From positions 208,276 to 268,231 of the forward strand of contig NZ_JAGGRI010000004.1 in assembly GCF_018612875.1 (NCBI RefSeq): 59,956 nt of DNA. Reading direction: 5' to 3'. Shown here in pieces: positions 35,248 to 44,580 of the stretch. The first letter of the stretch is position 1, and each line of letters starts with the position of its first letter. Source of the stretch: Lysobacter sp. ISL-50 (lineage in GTDB: Bacteria; Pseudomonadota; Gammaproteobacteria; Xanthomonadales; Xanthomonadaceae). A program made the translations under genes and the position numbers. The notes under the pieces were generated by a model. The model was not told where the DNA came from. It did not search any database and saw nothing but the letters and a program-made list of their open reading frames with translations.

Positions 35248-36371
35248 GCCGGTCTCGCGGGGTTCAGGGGAAAGCTCGCGTCGATGCGCATCGCGCCGTG
35301 CCGGTTGCGGGAAAGCGCCAGGGTACCGCCGGCGGCGTCGATGCGTTCGCGCATGCCGGCCAGGCCGTTGCCTTCGCGCAGCGGGCCGCGCGCCTGGCCG
35401 TCGTCTTCGATCCGCATCCGCAGCGTCGCGCCGTCGCGACGGATATCAACGACCACGCGCTCGGCCTCGGCATGGCGCGCGCTGTTGGTCAGCGCTTCCT
35501 GGACTACGCGCAGCAAGGTTTCGGCCAGCGCCGGGTCGGTCAGATGGATGTCGGCGTCGATGGCCAGATCCAGCGCCGGCTTGGGCATGGGCGCGGCCAG
35601 CGCGCGCAACGCGGTGGCTAGATCGAGACCCCGTGCATCCCGCAGCGCCTGGACCACGCCGCGGATGTCGCCGAGCAATTCGCCGGCCAATTGCTGCGCC
35701 AACTGCACTTCGCGACGCTCGGCGAGATCGGGCTCGGCCGCCAGCGCGCGCAGGTTCAGCATCATCGCGGTGAGCTTGTGCCCGGCCACGTCGTGCAGCT
35801 CGCGCGCCATGCGCAGGCGCTCGGCGTCGCGCGCGCTGTCGGCGAGCAGAGCGCGCGTGGCCAGCAGGTCGGCGTTGACCAGGGCGAGCTGATCGCGCGT
35901 TTGTTCGGCGCTGCGCGCGTAGCGCGCGATCAGCGCGGCGAAGGATTGGAAGCCGGCGAAGATCAGGGTGATCACCAGCGGCGCCGCGCTGTGAGCGTGG
36001 ACCAGGATCGCGTACAAGGCCAGGTTGATCGCCATCGCCAGCACGATCACCACGCGGCGCGGATAGACCATGGCCATGTGCGCGATCATCACCACCAGCA
36101 AGGCCGGCGCGGCGCCGCCGCGCGAGGCGAACCAGCACACCGTCAGCGCGCTGGCGGTTTCCAGCGCGAACAGCGCCGCGCGCGAGTAGACCCGATGCGC
36201 GGACAGGAAATCGTGGGCGAGGAAGGCCGCGGCGAACATCAGCATCGCCAGCCACAGCACCGGCGAGGTCCCGTTGCTGGCGTATCGCAGCGACAGCGCG
36301 ACCGCCAGCCAGGTCAGCAAGGCCGGCAGGTTCATCGGTTGCAATATGGTTTGGCGCAGCAACGCGGTCAT
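35244..36371 (-). CDS. DesK-type sensor histidine kinase
   Basis: A 375-residue inner-membrane kinase of the HisKA_3 class. Five to six transmembrane helices occupy residues 12-150 with almost no extracytoplasmic loop, so like DesK it probably senses a membrane property. A coiled stretch (RSAEQTRDQLALVNADLLATRALLADSARDAERLRMARELHD) leads to the H-box RELHDVAGHKLTAMMLN; the N-box is VQEALTNSARHA and the G box GNGLAGMRERIDAAGG. The start is ATG 36371; ATG 36335 is an alternative. It faces the membrane protein at 36528. Confidence 0.93.
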   Translation of the reverse strand: MTALLRQTILQPMNLPALLTWLAVALSLRYASNGTSPVLWLAMLMFAAAFLAHDFLSAHRVYSRAALFALETASALTVCWFASRGGAAPALLVVMIAHMAMVYPRRVVIVLAMAINLALYAILVHAHSAAPLVITLIFAGFQSFAALIARYARSAEQTRDQLALVNADLLATRALLADSARDAERLRMARELHDVAGHKLTAMMLNLRALAAEPDLAERREVQLAQQLAGELLGDIRGVVQALRDARGLDLATALRALAAPMPKPALDLAIDADIHLTDPALAETLLRVVQEALTNSARHAEAERVVVDIRRDGATLRMRIEDDGQARGPLREGNGLAGMRERIDAAGGTLALSRNRHGAMRIDASFPLNPARPA

Positions 36372-36430
36372 ACCGGCATGCTGCGGCGCGGTCGCCGCGC
36401 TGGCAATGCTTGCGCGGCAGAAAGTGACTT

Positions 36431-36492
36431 CCGGCAGGTGCCGATGATGACCGCCGGGACCTGTCCTGGCGGCGCGCACGGCCGAGCATGAA
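36431..36492. promoter_or_regulatory. Shared operator CCGGCAGGT-N10-ACCGCCGGG (copy 1) with downstream GAGCAT
   Basis: Dyad half-sites at 36431-36439 and 36450-36458, then 25 bases, then GAGCATGA from 36484. The same dyad with the same N10 and the same 25-base distance to GAGCATGA occurs at 45540-45600. Here it lies between the DesK-like kinase (36371, minus) and the membrane protein (36528, plus). Confidence 0.65.
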
Positions 36493-36527
36493 CCTGCCCG
36501 GCACCATTCGCCGGCGGGAGCCTCGAC

Positions 36528-37250
36528 ATGGAATCGGTTTACGCCATCATCAAATACCTGCACATCGCGATCGGAGCCCTGGCCCTGATCGGTTTCTGGA
36601 CCGCCGGTCTGGCGCGCAAAGGCAGCCAGTTGCATCGCCGCGCCGGCCAGCTGTTTCTGCTGGCGATGAGCGGCATCGTCGTTACCGCGGTGCCGATGAC
36701 CGTGTACGCGGCCTGCAACGACAAGCCGAACACGGCCGCGTTTCTGGCATATCTGATCGTGATCACCGCCACCGGCACCTGGGCCAGCTGGCGCGCGATC
36801 CGCGACAAGCGCGACGTCTATCGCTACACCGGCCCGGTCTATACCGCGCTGGCGACGGCTTCGGCGATGTCGGGCGCGGCGATGCTGGTGCTGGGCTTCA
36901 AGATCGGCGCGCCGTTGTTCATCGGCTTCTCCAGCGTCGGCCTGTATGTCGGCATCGACATGCTGCGCAAGCGGCGCGGGCGCGATCGTCTGGCGGCGCA
37001 GCCGCGCTGGTGGCTGGTCGAGCACTACACCGCGATGATCGGCAACGGCATCGCCGTGCACATCGCCTTTCTCGGCATCGGCCTGCCGCGATTGCTGCCG
37101 ATGGCCGACGGCGTGGCGTTGCACTACGCGGCGTGGTTCGGTCCGCTGCTGACCGCGATCGTCGCCAAGCTGTGGGCCGACCGTAAGTGGGGCCCGCGCG
37201 GCGCACGCAAGCCGGCGCCGCTTGCGCAGGCGCAGCACATCGGCGGCTGA
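36528..37250 (+). CDS. Multi-pass membrane protein of unknown function
   Basis: A 240-residue inner-membrane protein with about seven hydrophobic helices (for example ALALIGFWTAGL, AFLAYLIVITATGTWASW, LVLGFKIGAPLFIGFSSVGLY) and three His residues in or near helices (YLHIAIG, LVEHYTAMIGNGIAVHIAF). The arrangement resembles DUF2306-like proteins, a tentative match. GGGAG lies eight bases before the ATG. A conserved dyad lies about 70 bases upstream, pointing to control by the adjacent DesK/DesR-like pair. Confidence 0.8.
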   Translation: MESVYAIIKYLHIAIGALALIGFWTAGLARKGSQLHRRAGQLFLLAMSGIVVTAVPMTVYAACNDKPNTAAFLAYLIVITATGTWASWRAIRDKRDVYRYTGPVYTALATASAMSGAAMLVLGFKIGAPLFIGFSSVGLYVGIDMLRKRRGRDRLAAQPRWWLVEHYTAMIGNGIAVHIAFLGIGLPRLLPMADGVALHYAAWFGPLLTAIVAKLWADRKWGPRGARKPAPLAQAQHIGG

Positions 37251-37351
37251 AAGGAAAGTGTCTACAGTTGCCGCCTTTTCGCCGCGCGTGGATGCAACCG
37301 CCGCGGCGCGGCGCGCATCACAAGCCATGAACTTCCTCCACGGCCTTGCTG

Positions 37352-38710
37352 ATGAATACCTTCGTTCTGCGCACCACCGCCCTGTTGACCGCGTTGCTGG
37401 CCAGCGCCGCCGCCGTCGCCGCCGAACCGGCCGCCGCCGCGCAAGCGCCCGACGCGCGTTGTCATGCCGGCGCTTATCGTCTCGACGACGACAGCGTGGT
37501 CTCGGTGGGCACCATCGACAAGCCCGAGCAACTGCGCTGGCGCCTGATCGATGGCCGCACCGGCAAGCTGACGCCGAAGGACGGCGCCTGGGTCAGCACG
37601 CGCGGCTGGACCGATCGGCCCGACGGCGTGCAGGTGTCGTTCGGCGCCTGCGGCGACGGCCGCATCCAATACGAGGGACACACCGGCAAGAAAATCAAGT
37701 TCGACATCGTCGATAGCAAGTTCGAAGGCAAGGGCGTGAGCCTGCGCGGCCGGCTGGTGCTGCCGCAGGGGTCGGGCCCGGTGCCGGTGATCGTGATGGT
37801 GCACGGTTCGGAGAATTACTCCGGCGTCGACACCTATTACCAGCAGCATCTGTTCCCGGCCGAAGGCGTGGGCGTGTTCGTCTACGACAAGCGCGGCACC
37901 GGCAGATCGAGCGGCAAGTACTCGCAGAATTTCCACGACCTGTCCGACGACGCCTCGGCGGCGCTGCGCGAAGCGCAACGCCTGGGCGGCCCGCGCATCG
38001 GCCGCATCGGCTTCCACGGCGGCAGCCAGGGCGGCTGGGTCGCGCCGCTGGCGGCGAGCAAGACGCCGCAGGCGCAGTTCGTGTTCGTCGGCTTCGGCCT
38101 GGCCGACAGCGTGCTGGCCGAGGATCGCGATCAAGTCGTGCTGGACTTGATCGCGGCCGGCTTCGGCGATGCGCAGACCTTGCGCAAGGCGCGCGAGGTG
38201 AGCGATGTCACCGGCGTGATCGCCTCCAGCAACGGCAAGCGCGGTTGGGAGGCGCTCGACGCGCTGCGCGAGAAGTACCAGGGCGAGCCGTGGTGGACGT
38301 CGCTCAAGGGCGAGTACAGCGGCTTGGTCGCCCTGCACACGCGCGAGGAATCGATGGCGGAGATGGCGAAGCACGATTACGAAGTCAGCTGGGACTACGA
38401 CCCGATGCCGGTGCTCAAGACCTTGAAGACGCCGCAGCTGTGGGTGCTGGGCGGCGACGATGTCGAGGCGCCGCCGCAGGAAACCCAGAAGCGTCTGATC
38501 GCGCTGGGCAAGGCCGGCCGGCCGATCGCCAGCGTGATGTTCCCGCAGGCCGATCACGGCATCCTGGAATTCGAGAAGGACGCCAAGGGCGAGCGCCAGC
38601 ACACGCGCACCGCCGACGGGTATGTGCGCATGCAGCTGGATTGGGTGAAGGACGGGACGTTGAAGCATTGGCCGTATGGGACGGCGAAGCAGCTGGCGGG
38701 GCCGAAGTAA
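37352..38710 (+). CDS. Exported alpha/beta-hydrolase
   Basis: A 452-residue protein with a signal peptide (MNTFVLRTTALLTALLASAAAVAA) and a C-terminal alpha/beta-hydrolase domain. HGSENYSG forms the oxyanion-hole HG, YDKRGTGRSSGKYSQ follows, the nucleophile elbow is GFHGGSQGGWVAP (GGSQGG), and the acid/base residues lie in WVLGGDDVEAP and QADHGILEF. Residues 25-130 form an extra N-terminal domain of unknown type. Related proteins are serine peptidases or esterases of dipeptides; the substrate cannot be told. ATG 37352 is preferred over the TTG two codons earlier. Confidence 0.88.
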   Translation: MNTFVLRTTALLTALLASAAAVAAEPAAAAQAPDARCHAGAYRLDDDSVVSVGTIDKPEQLRWRLIDGRTGKLTPKDGAWVSTRGWTDRPDGVQVSFGACGDGRIQYEGHTGKKIKFDIVDSKFEGKGVSLRGRLVLPQGSGPVPVIVMVHGSENYSGVDTYYQQHLFPAEGVGVFVYDKRGTGRSSGKYSQNFHDLSDDASAALREAQRLGGPRIGRIGFHGGSQGGWVAPLAASKTPQAQFVFVGFGLADSVLAEDRDQVVLDLIAAGFGDAQTLRKAREVSDVTGVIASSNGKRGWEALDALREKYQGEPWWTSLKGEYSGLVALHTREESMAEMAKHDYEVSWDYDPMPVLKTLKTPQLWVLGGDDVEAPPQETQKRLIALGKAGRPIASVMFPQADHGILEFEKDAKGERQHTRTADGYVRMQLDWVKDGTLKHWPYGTAKQLAGPK

Positions 38711-38769
38711 GGGTTGTTGCGCTTCGGGTGCGAGGCAGGGCTACCCGTTTGCGAGGATCTTCGATACGA

Positions 38770-38967
38770 CTCCCTCTCCCGCTCGCGGGAGAGGGCCGGG
38801 GTGAGGGGATGAACGCCGAAGGCGTGAATGCTTTTGCTGTCGTCTGGCAAGCAAAAGCAACAGCAAAAAAGCGCCCTCACCCTAACCCTCTCCCGCGAGT
38901 GGGAGAGGGAGAGGGAACGGATGGTTGCTTTCGCTACGACTCCCTCTCCCGCTTGCGGGAGAGGGAA
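38770..38967. repeat. CCCTCTCCCGC/GCGGGAGAGGG repeat cluster
   Basis: CCCTCTCCCGCTCGCGGGAG with GGTGAGGGG at 38770-38807; an inverted, longer copy with CCCTCACCCTAACCCTCTCC at 38873-38914; a third short copy at 38941-38967. Copies 1 and 2 face each other and can form a long stem. Nothing else is seen in 38711-39167. Confidence 0.85.
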
Positions 38968-39167
38968 TTGATGTTGCTTTCGATCAACAGGCGCGCCCGC
39001 CGCGCGGCAACCTGCTTTGCAATTCCGCGTCATCCGTAATTCCCGTTAGTCATGACGAAGTTCCGCATCGTTCGCGCCGCTTTACGAAGCGGTAACCCGC
39101 GCTTTACACACACCGCGGCGCGATCCTCTAGAACGTGGGCTCCCCATCGCGTCGCAGGAGCCGCGTC

Positions 39168-40553
39168 ATGCGCATCACGATCGTCGGAGCAGGGTTCAGC
39201 GGCAGTGCGCTGGCCAGCGAGTTGGCACGCCAGGCCGGGCCGGGCGTGGAGTTGTGCCTGGTCGGCCAGCCGGAAAGTTACGGCCGCGGCGTGGCCTATG
39301 GCGAGGCACGGCCGGAGCATCTGCTCAACGTGCGCGCCAGCGATCTGGGCGCCACGCCCGATCGCCCCGGCGGTTTCGCCGACTGGCTCAACCTCACCGA
39401 CCGCGCCCGCGGCAGTTACCTGCCGCGCCTGCTCTACGGCGAATACCTGCACGCGCAATTGCAGACCGCCGTCGCCGGCAGCACCGCCGGTTTCAGCCAG
39501 ATCCGCCACGAAGCCATCGCGGTCGAACGCGCGTCGGCGGGCTTTCGCGTGCATCTGGCCGACGGCAGCGATTTCGTCAGCGACCGCGTCGTGCTCGCGC
39601 TCGGCGCATTGCCGCCGCAACCCCTGGCCGGCGTCGGCCCGCGCCTGGCGATCCATCCCAGCTACCTGGGCTGGCCGTGGCAGGACGGCGCCATCGACGC
39701 GATCGCGCCCGACGCGCGGCTGTTGATCGTCGGCACCGGCCTGACCATGGCCGACGTGGTGGTGACTCTGCAGCGGCGCGGCCATCGCGGACAAATCGTC
39801 GCGTTGTCGCGCCACGGCCTGTTGCCGCGCGCGCACGGCGAGCAGCCGCCGGAAACGATCGCCTTGCCGCCGGCGGTGCTGCACGCGCTCGACCGCCACG
39901 CTCCGCGAGAACTGCTGCGCGCGCTGCGCACGCTGACGCCGGTGATCGCCGACTGGCGCAGCCTAGTCGATGCCCTGCGCCCGCATCTGCAGACGTTCTG
40001 GCAGGGCGTTGCGACGCCGCAGCGGGCGAGTTTCCTGCGCCATCTGCGCTCGTACTGGGAGATCGCGCGCCACCGCATCGCGCCGCAATTGCACGATGAA
40101 CTGCAGGCCTTGCGCGAGAGCGGGCAGCTGCAGATCCGCGCCGGCCGCCTGCTGCGCGCGCGCCGCGGCGACGACGCGGTCGAGGCGCTGATCCGCGAAC
40201 GCGGCGGTCAGCGCCTGCACACCGAGCGTTTCGATGTGTTGATCCGCGCCACCGGCCTGGATACCGATGTCGAACGCAGCACCCATCCGTTGATCGCGCA
40301 TCTGCGCGAGTCGGGGCTGGTCGCGGCCGATCCGCTCGGCCTGGGGCTGCGCAGTTCGGCGCAGTTCGAAGTGCTCGATCACAAAGGCGTGGCGGTGCGC
40401 GGCCTGTATGCGATCGGGCCGCTGCTGCGCGCGCAGTGGTGGGAGATCACCGCGGTGCCGGAGCTGCGCGTGGCCGCGCGCGATCTGGCCGGGCGGTTGC
40501 TGTCGAATTCGGCGGCGTCGCGGCAGGCGGCGGAGCGAGTGGCGATCGCTTAA
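39168..40553 (+). CDS. FAD/NAD(P)-binding protein (HydR-type)
   Basis: A 461-residue cytosolic flavoprotein. It opens with the dinucleotide-binding MRITIVGAGFSGSALASELARQ (GxGxxG), continues GQPESYGRGVAYGEARPEHLLNVRA, which is typical of the NAD_binding_9 family, and has a second Rossmann motif RLLIVGTGLTMADVVVTLQRRGH near residue 180. The C-terminal ATG motif region reads LIRATGLDTD. Members are poorly characterised oxidoreductases or N-hydroxylase-like proteins. The ATG at 39168 is preceded by AGGAG. Monocistronic and convergent with the fimbrial operon. Confidence 0.9.
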   Translation: MRITIVGAGFSGSALASELARQAGPGVELCLVGQPESYGRGVAYGEARPEHLLNVRASDLGATPDRPGGFADWLNLTDRARGSYLPRLLYGEYLHAQLQTAVAGSTAGFSQIRHEAIAVERASAGFRVHLADGSDFVSDRVVLALGALPPQPLAGVGPRLAIHPSYLGWPWQDGAIDAIAPDARLLIVGTGLTMADVVVTLQRRGHRGQIVALSRHGLLPRAHGEQPPETIALPPAVLHALDRHAPRELLRALRTLTPVIADWRSLVDALRPHLQTFWQGVATPQRASFLRHLRSYWEIARHRIAPQLHDELQALRESGQLQIRAGRLLRARRGDDAVEALIRERGGQRLHTERFDVLIRATGLDTDVERSTHPLIAHLRESGLVAADPLGLGLRSSAQFEVLDHKGVAVRGLYAIGPLLRAQWWEITAVPELRVAARDLAGRLLSNSAASRQAAERVAIA

Positions 40554-40583
40554 GTCCTGTCACGGTGCGACGCGAGCCGCGCC

Positions 40584-42605
40584 TCAGCGCGGCCGCGTCG
40601 CGCCGATATCGACGCGGCGCGTATCGCGCACCTCCACCGTCACCGGCAGCGCGCCGTCGGCCACCGACCACGGCAGCGGCAGGTTGTCGGCGATCGCCTG
40701 CACTCGGTGCGAGCCGACCGACACCCGCGCGAACGCGAACTGGCCGTTGCTGTCGGTGCGCACCGAATAACGTCCGTCCAGCACCACGGTGACGTTGACC
40801 GCGGCCAGTTCCGAGGCGGCGCGCACGCCGTCGCCGTTGTCGTCGAGGAAGATCGAGCCGGCGACTTCGCCGGTCGCCGCGCCCGGCGCGCCGCCGATCA
40901 CCGCCAGCGGGCGGCCGGCCTGATAGTCGTAGCGCAGGCTCAGGAAGCCCGAGCGTTCGCGCGGCAGCGATTGGAACGGCGAGTCCACCGCCAGCGGATC
41001 GAGCGCGAACGGCGAGCGTTGCGAGCCGCGGCTTTGATACAGCGACGCGCTCAAGCCCCAGCCCGGGGCGATGCGCCAGTTCAGACCCAGGTTCAGATCG
41101 ACGCCGCGCAGCGCCGACGGGCCGGCGCCGCGGGTCCAGCGCGCGTTGCCGTCCAGCGACCAGCGCTGGCCGAGTTCGATGCCGCCGTACATCGACACGC
41201 TCGCGGTGCGCGTCGGGCTTTGATCGGGATAGCTCAATTCGCCGTAGCCCAGCGACACCGACAGGCGTCGGCCTTCGCGCAGCGGCAGGGCCTGATCGAC
41301 GCTGGCCTGCCAGCTGCGGCCGATGCCGCGGCCGCCGTCGGCCTGATCGAGTTGCAGCCGGGTCAGGCCCCAGTCGCTGCGCCGGTCGAGGAAGCCCTGC
41401 AGCGAATAACTGTCGCTGCCTTCGACATGGCGCAGGCTGGCGCTGGCGCCGTAACCGAGCGAACTGCTGGCCTGATAGCGGGCGAAGCCGGTCGCGTACT
41501 GGCCGTCGAAGCCGTGGCCGCTGATCGAGTGGATGTCATCGACGCCGGCGTTCCAGATCCAGCGGCCGTATTGATAGGCGATGCGGTAGTAGCCGCCGCG
41601 CACGTCCTGGTTGATCGGCAACGCGCCCCAGACCAGGCCGGGATCGAGCGAGAACAGGCCGTAGTTGTGGCGGTAGCGGCCACGCCGGGAACTGGCGTCG
41701 ATCCAGCCGCCGGTGGCGTCGCCGCGATCGCCGCGCGCATCGCCGTCGCCGCGCGCGCGGCTGTTGAGCAGGTTGATCTGCACCGAGTCGCGCGCCGAAC
41801 TCCAGGCCGCGGCCCAGTGCGCGGCTTGCGACGAGCCGGTGGCGAGCGCCGCTTCGCCGAGCGAATCGGGCACGATCCGGCCGTCGGTGCTCAACAGCGC
41901 CGCCGACGCGGTCCAGCCCGGCGCCGGCCGCCATTGCGCGCCGACTGCGCCGACATTGCCGTCGGCGGTATCGAAACCGGTGACGCGGGTGCCGTTGTAG
42001 ACGCCAGCGCGGCCGAACGCGGCGTACGCGCTCAGGCCGTCGGCATCGCGATTCCATTGCGTGCTCAGGCCGGCCAGCGCCACCGTCGGCAGGAAGAACC
42101 GGTACTGGTTGCGCTGCAGGTCCAGCGACGGCGTGTTGATCACACCCAGGCCGTTGTCGAGGCGCCAGCCGCCGTCCAGGAACAGGCCGCGTTGCCACAG
42201 CGTGGCCGCGCCGCCCCAACCGCCGCCGTCGCCGTAACGCGCGCGGTCGCTGCGGAAGGCGGCCGCGTCCAGCGACCAACTGCCCCAGTTCGCGGTTTCC
42301 CAGTAACCGCCGGCGGCCAGGCCTTGTTCGCCGTAGCTTTCATCGCCGCGCTGTGTGCGGGCCAGATCGAGCTGCACGCGCAGCGAACGCGGCAGGCCGC
42401 TGCTGTCGGCGACGTCGTCGGCGTCCGGCGGCAGCGGCGCCAGCGCCTGCGCGGCGATGATGCGGTCGCGGTATTCGTGGTCGGTCGATGTCGTCGCGCC
42501 CACGGCGTCGCCGGCGAGCGCCGGTGCGCACGCGCACCCGCACACGATCGCGACGGCGAGGCAGGCGGCGAGCCTGCTTCGCTCCGGGGCGCGGGGTGGA
42601 CTCAA
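40584..42605 (-). CDS. Noncanonical usher-like outer-membrane protein of the fimbrial operon
   Basis: A 673-residue exported protein starting at a TTG, with signal peptide ending CACAPALAG. Residues 60-560 show dense alternating strands and repeated patterns such as GGYWETANWGSWSLDAAAF, YRIAYQYGRWIWNAGV and SVSLGYGELSYPDQSP, typical of a large beta-barrel. Residues 585-670 form an SdrD-B/carboxypeptidase-regulatory-like Ig domain (GSIFLDDNGDGVRAASELAAVNV...TDSNGQFAF). Position after a PapD-like chaperone and pilin-like genes suggests an usher, but standard FimD/PapC signatures are not visible. It is last in the operon; ten bases separate it from the chaperone gene. Confidence 0.75.
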   Translation of the reverse strand: MSPPRAPERSRLAACLAVAIVCGCACAPALAGDAVGATTSTDHEYRDRIIAAQALAPLPPDADDVADSSGLPRSLRVQLDLARTQRGDESYGEQGLAAGGYWETANWGSWSLDAAAFRSDRARYGDGGGWGGAATLWQRGLFLDGGWRLDNGLGVINTPSLDLQRNQYRFFLPTVALAGLSTQWNRDADGLSAYAAFGRAGVYNGTRVTGFDTADGNVGAVGAQWRPAPGWTASAALLSTDGRIVPDSLGEAALATGSSQAAHWAAAWSSARDSVQINLLNSRARGDGDARGDRGDATGGWIDASSRRGRYRHNYGLFSLDPGLVWGALPINQDVRGGYYRIAYQYGRWIWNAGVDDIHSISGHGFDGQYATGFARYQASSSLGYGASASLRHVEGSDSYSLQGFLDRRSDWGLTRLQLDQADGGRGIGRSWQASVDQALPLREGRRLSVSLGYGELSYPDQSPTRTASVSMYGGIELGQRWSLDGNARWTRGAGPSALRGVDLNLGLNWRIAPGWGLSASLYQSRGSQRSPFALDPLAVDSPFQSLPRERSGFLSLRYDYQAGRPLAVIGGAPGAATGEVAGSIFLDDNGDGVRAASELAAVNVTVVLDGRYSVRTDSNGQFAFARVSVGSHRVQAIADNLPLPWSVADGALPVTVEVRDTRRVDIGATRPR

Positions 42606-42615
42606 CGGCGCGCGC

Positions 42616-43419
42616 TCACGGACTCAGCCGGGCGTCGAGTTCGAGCCGCTGCTTGCCCCAGTCCAGCGCGCCCTTGAGCTGCAGCGGATAGGCGATGACC
42701 GGCGCCGCCGACGCGGCGTCGTCGGCCTGCGGCGTCAGCGCGATGGTGCGGGTTTCGCCCGGCATCAGCGGCAGGCTGCTGGGCAGGAAGCTGAGCTTGC
42801 GGCCGTTGGCGTCGGTGCCATCGACCAGGCCTTCCAGGCGGCTGTGGGCGTTGCCGTCGTTGCGCACGCGCAGCACGGGTACCTTGCGGCCTTCGATCTG
42901 TGCCACGCCGGTGTCGAGCAGCTGCAGTCGCGCGGCGGCGTCGCCGACGCCGAGGTAGACGATGATGCCGATCCGTCCCGACACCGGCAGCGCGAGCGCG
43001 CCGCCGACGTTCTGCGGATCGCCTTCGAGCAGGATCGCGAAGCGGCATTCGCCGACCGGCGCATCGGCCGGCACCGCGACTTCGAAGCGGTAGCGGCGCT
43101 TGCCGTTGGCGGCGACCTGGATATCGGCCGCTTCCAGCCCGACCCACGGCCGGCAACTGCCCGGCGCCAGCGCGGTGTCGAACACCGCCGAGCCCTGCGC
43201 GTCCAGATGCCAGTCGGCGGTCTTGAGGGTGTAGTGCGCGGCGGCGCCGGAGACGTTGGAGATCTCCACCACGTTGCGATAGACCGTGCCGGGCTTGACC
43301 TGGTCTTCGAAGCGCGGCGGCGAGACCAGGGCGGAGAAGCCCTGCGCGTCCGCGCCGGCCGGGGCCAGGGCGCAGGCGGCGAACAGCAGGCCGGCGATGT
43401 CGAGACGGAGCTTGCGCAT
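42616..43419 (-). CDS. PapD-like periplasmic pilus chaperone
   Basis: A 267-residue exported protein. A signal peptide (about residues 1-26, ending GADA) is followed by two Ig-like domains: FSALVSPPRFEDQVKPGTVYRNVVEISNVSGAAAHYTLKTADW begins domain 1, and VLRVRNDGNAHSRLEGLVDG marks domain 2. The edge strands and the N-x-S/G turn are as in fimbrial chaperones, although the canonical strand-G1 motif is weak. It should hold pilin-like subunits in the periplasm. The start ATG 43419 overlaps the previous stop (TGATG); a GTG one codon earlier is also possible. Confidence 0.82.
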   Translation of the reverse strand: MRKLRLDIAGLLFAACALAPAGADAQGFSALVSPPRFEDQVKPGTVYRNVVEISNVSGAAAHYTLKTADWHLDAQGSAVFDTALAPGSCRPWVGLEAADIQVAANGKRRYRFEVAVPADAPVGECRFAILLEGDPQNVGGALALPVSGRIGIIVYLGVGDAAARLQLLDTGVAQIEGRKVPVLRVRNDGNAHSRLEGLVDGTDANGRKLSFLPSSLPLMPGETRTIALTPQADDAASAAPVIAYPLQLKGALDWGKQRLELDARLSP

Positions 43420-43889
43420 CACAGATCGTCCAAGTCGATTTCGAAAGAGAAGTTGAGCGCTTCGGCGCGCACCAGGCGCTGGCCGTCGGCCTGCAGGCTC
43501 AGGCGCAGGTGGTCTTCCAGCGCGCTGTCGCCGATCGGCCCGCTGTAGACCAGCGTGCGTTCGCCGGCGCGCAAGGTGCCCGGCAACAGCCGGCCCTGGG
43601 TGCTCCAGCTCGCGCTGAGCGGACCCGACGGCGAGGCCGGCAGGGTCATGTAGATGCGCGCGATGCGGCCGCGCCAGGCGGCCACGTTCAAACGCAGCGC
43701 GACATTGAGCGCGCCGCTCACGCCCGAGCCCGCGGCGCCGCCGGGCAGCGGCGAATCCCAGCGCATCTGCACGCTGTTGTTCGATACCTGGGTGCCGTTG
43801 TCGTCGACGCGATAGGTCGCCGCCGGCAGCGTCGCCGGCGCGGCCAGTAGCGCGGCGGCGCAGATCGCGATGGGCGCGGAGCGGAGCAT
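43419..43889 (-). CDS. Small exported fimbrial-operon protein
   Basis: A 156-residue protein with signal peptide (MLRSAPIAICAAALLAAPATLPA) and a single beta-rich domain (TYRVDDNGTQVSNNSVQMRW ... SLQADGQRLVRAEALNFSFEIDL). It contains no Cys in the mature part. Placement between pilin-like and chaperone genes, with one-base TGATG overlaps on both sides, suggests a minor subunit or adaptor. I do not recognise a family. Confidence 0.75.
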   Translation of the reverse strand: MLRSAPIAICAAALLAAPATLPAATYRVDDNGTQVSNNSVQMRWDSPLPGGAAGSGVSGALNVALRLNVAAWRGRIARIYMTLPASPSGPLSASWSTQGRLLPGTLRAGERTLVYSGPIGDSALEDHLRLSLQADGQRLVRAEALNFSFEIDLDDL

Positions 43890-44512
43890 CACGGCGCGCT
43901 CAGGGTGTAGGTCACCCGGCCGCTATAGACGCCGGCGGCGACCACCGCATCGTTGGAATAACTGAAGGTGTGGCAGCTCTCGCGCCAGCTGTTGACCGGG
44001 AAACTGGCCAGGACCTGGGTGCCGCCGGTGAACTGTCCGGCCGCGATCGGCTGCGCGCTGGTGTCGTTGTTGCCGCTGCTGGTCCACTTGATCTGCGAGA
44101 ACGCGATCGCCTCGCCCTGGGCGTTGGTCAGGCTGGTCGGCGCGGTCGCGCTCAAGGTCGCGGTGCCGTTGCTGCCGGGCAGGCGGTAGAAGCCGCCGAC
44201 GTAGATCTGCGCGGGCACGTTGCAGAACGCGAAGCCGTCGTAGTTGCTGTTGGCCTGGGTGGCGTTGGTGGTCATGACCTGGTCGGTGCCGTTGCCCAGG
44301 ACCGCGGCCGGCACCGTCACCGACACCACGTTGAGCGCCCCGCCCGAGCCGGGCGTGCCGCCGCTTCTGTAGTTGCCGGTGAACACGCCGTTGCCGACGC
44401 GCAGATACACCGCGCGGGTGCCGGGCAGGATGGTCGCGGTGAACGCGCCGGCCGCCTGCGACCATGCGCAGGCGAGCAGCAGCAGCGCCCCGCCGCGGGA
44501 ACGTGCGGTCAT
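43889..44512 (-). CDS. Pilin-like subunit 2
   Basis: A 207-residue exported protein: signal peptide to AAGAF, then a beta-rich domain with TRAVYLRVGNGVFTG near the start, a Cys pair (FCNVPAQ and ESCHTFS) that can form a disulfide, and the end YSGRVTYTLSAP. Both the LRVG turn and the RVTYTxSxP end recur in the first gene of the operon, so the two are paralogous. GAGG lies seven bases before the ATG at 44512. It is likely a tip or minor subunit because of the disulfide. Confidence 0.78.
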   Translation of the reverse strand: MTARSRGGALLLLACAWSQAAGAFTATILPGTRAVYLRVGNGVFTGNYRSGGTPGSGGALNVVSVTVPAAVLGNGTDQVMTTNATQANSNYDGFAFCNVPAQIYVGGFYRLPGSNGTATLSATAPTSLTNAQGEAIAFSQIKWTSSGNNDTSAQPIAAGQFTGGTQVLASFPVNSWRESCHTFSYSNDAVVAAGVYSGRVTYTLSAP

Positions 44513-44580
44513 GGCGGACCTCAAAAAGAGAAGCGCCGCCGCCGGATCGGCGGCGGTGCATGACGCGCGTGCGTTGCCGC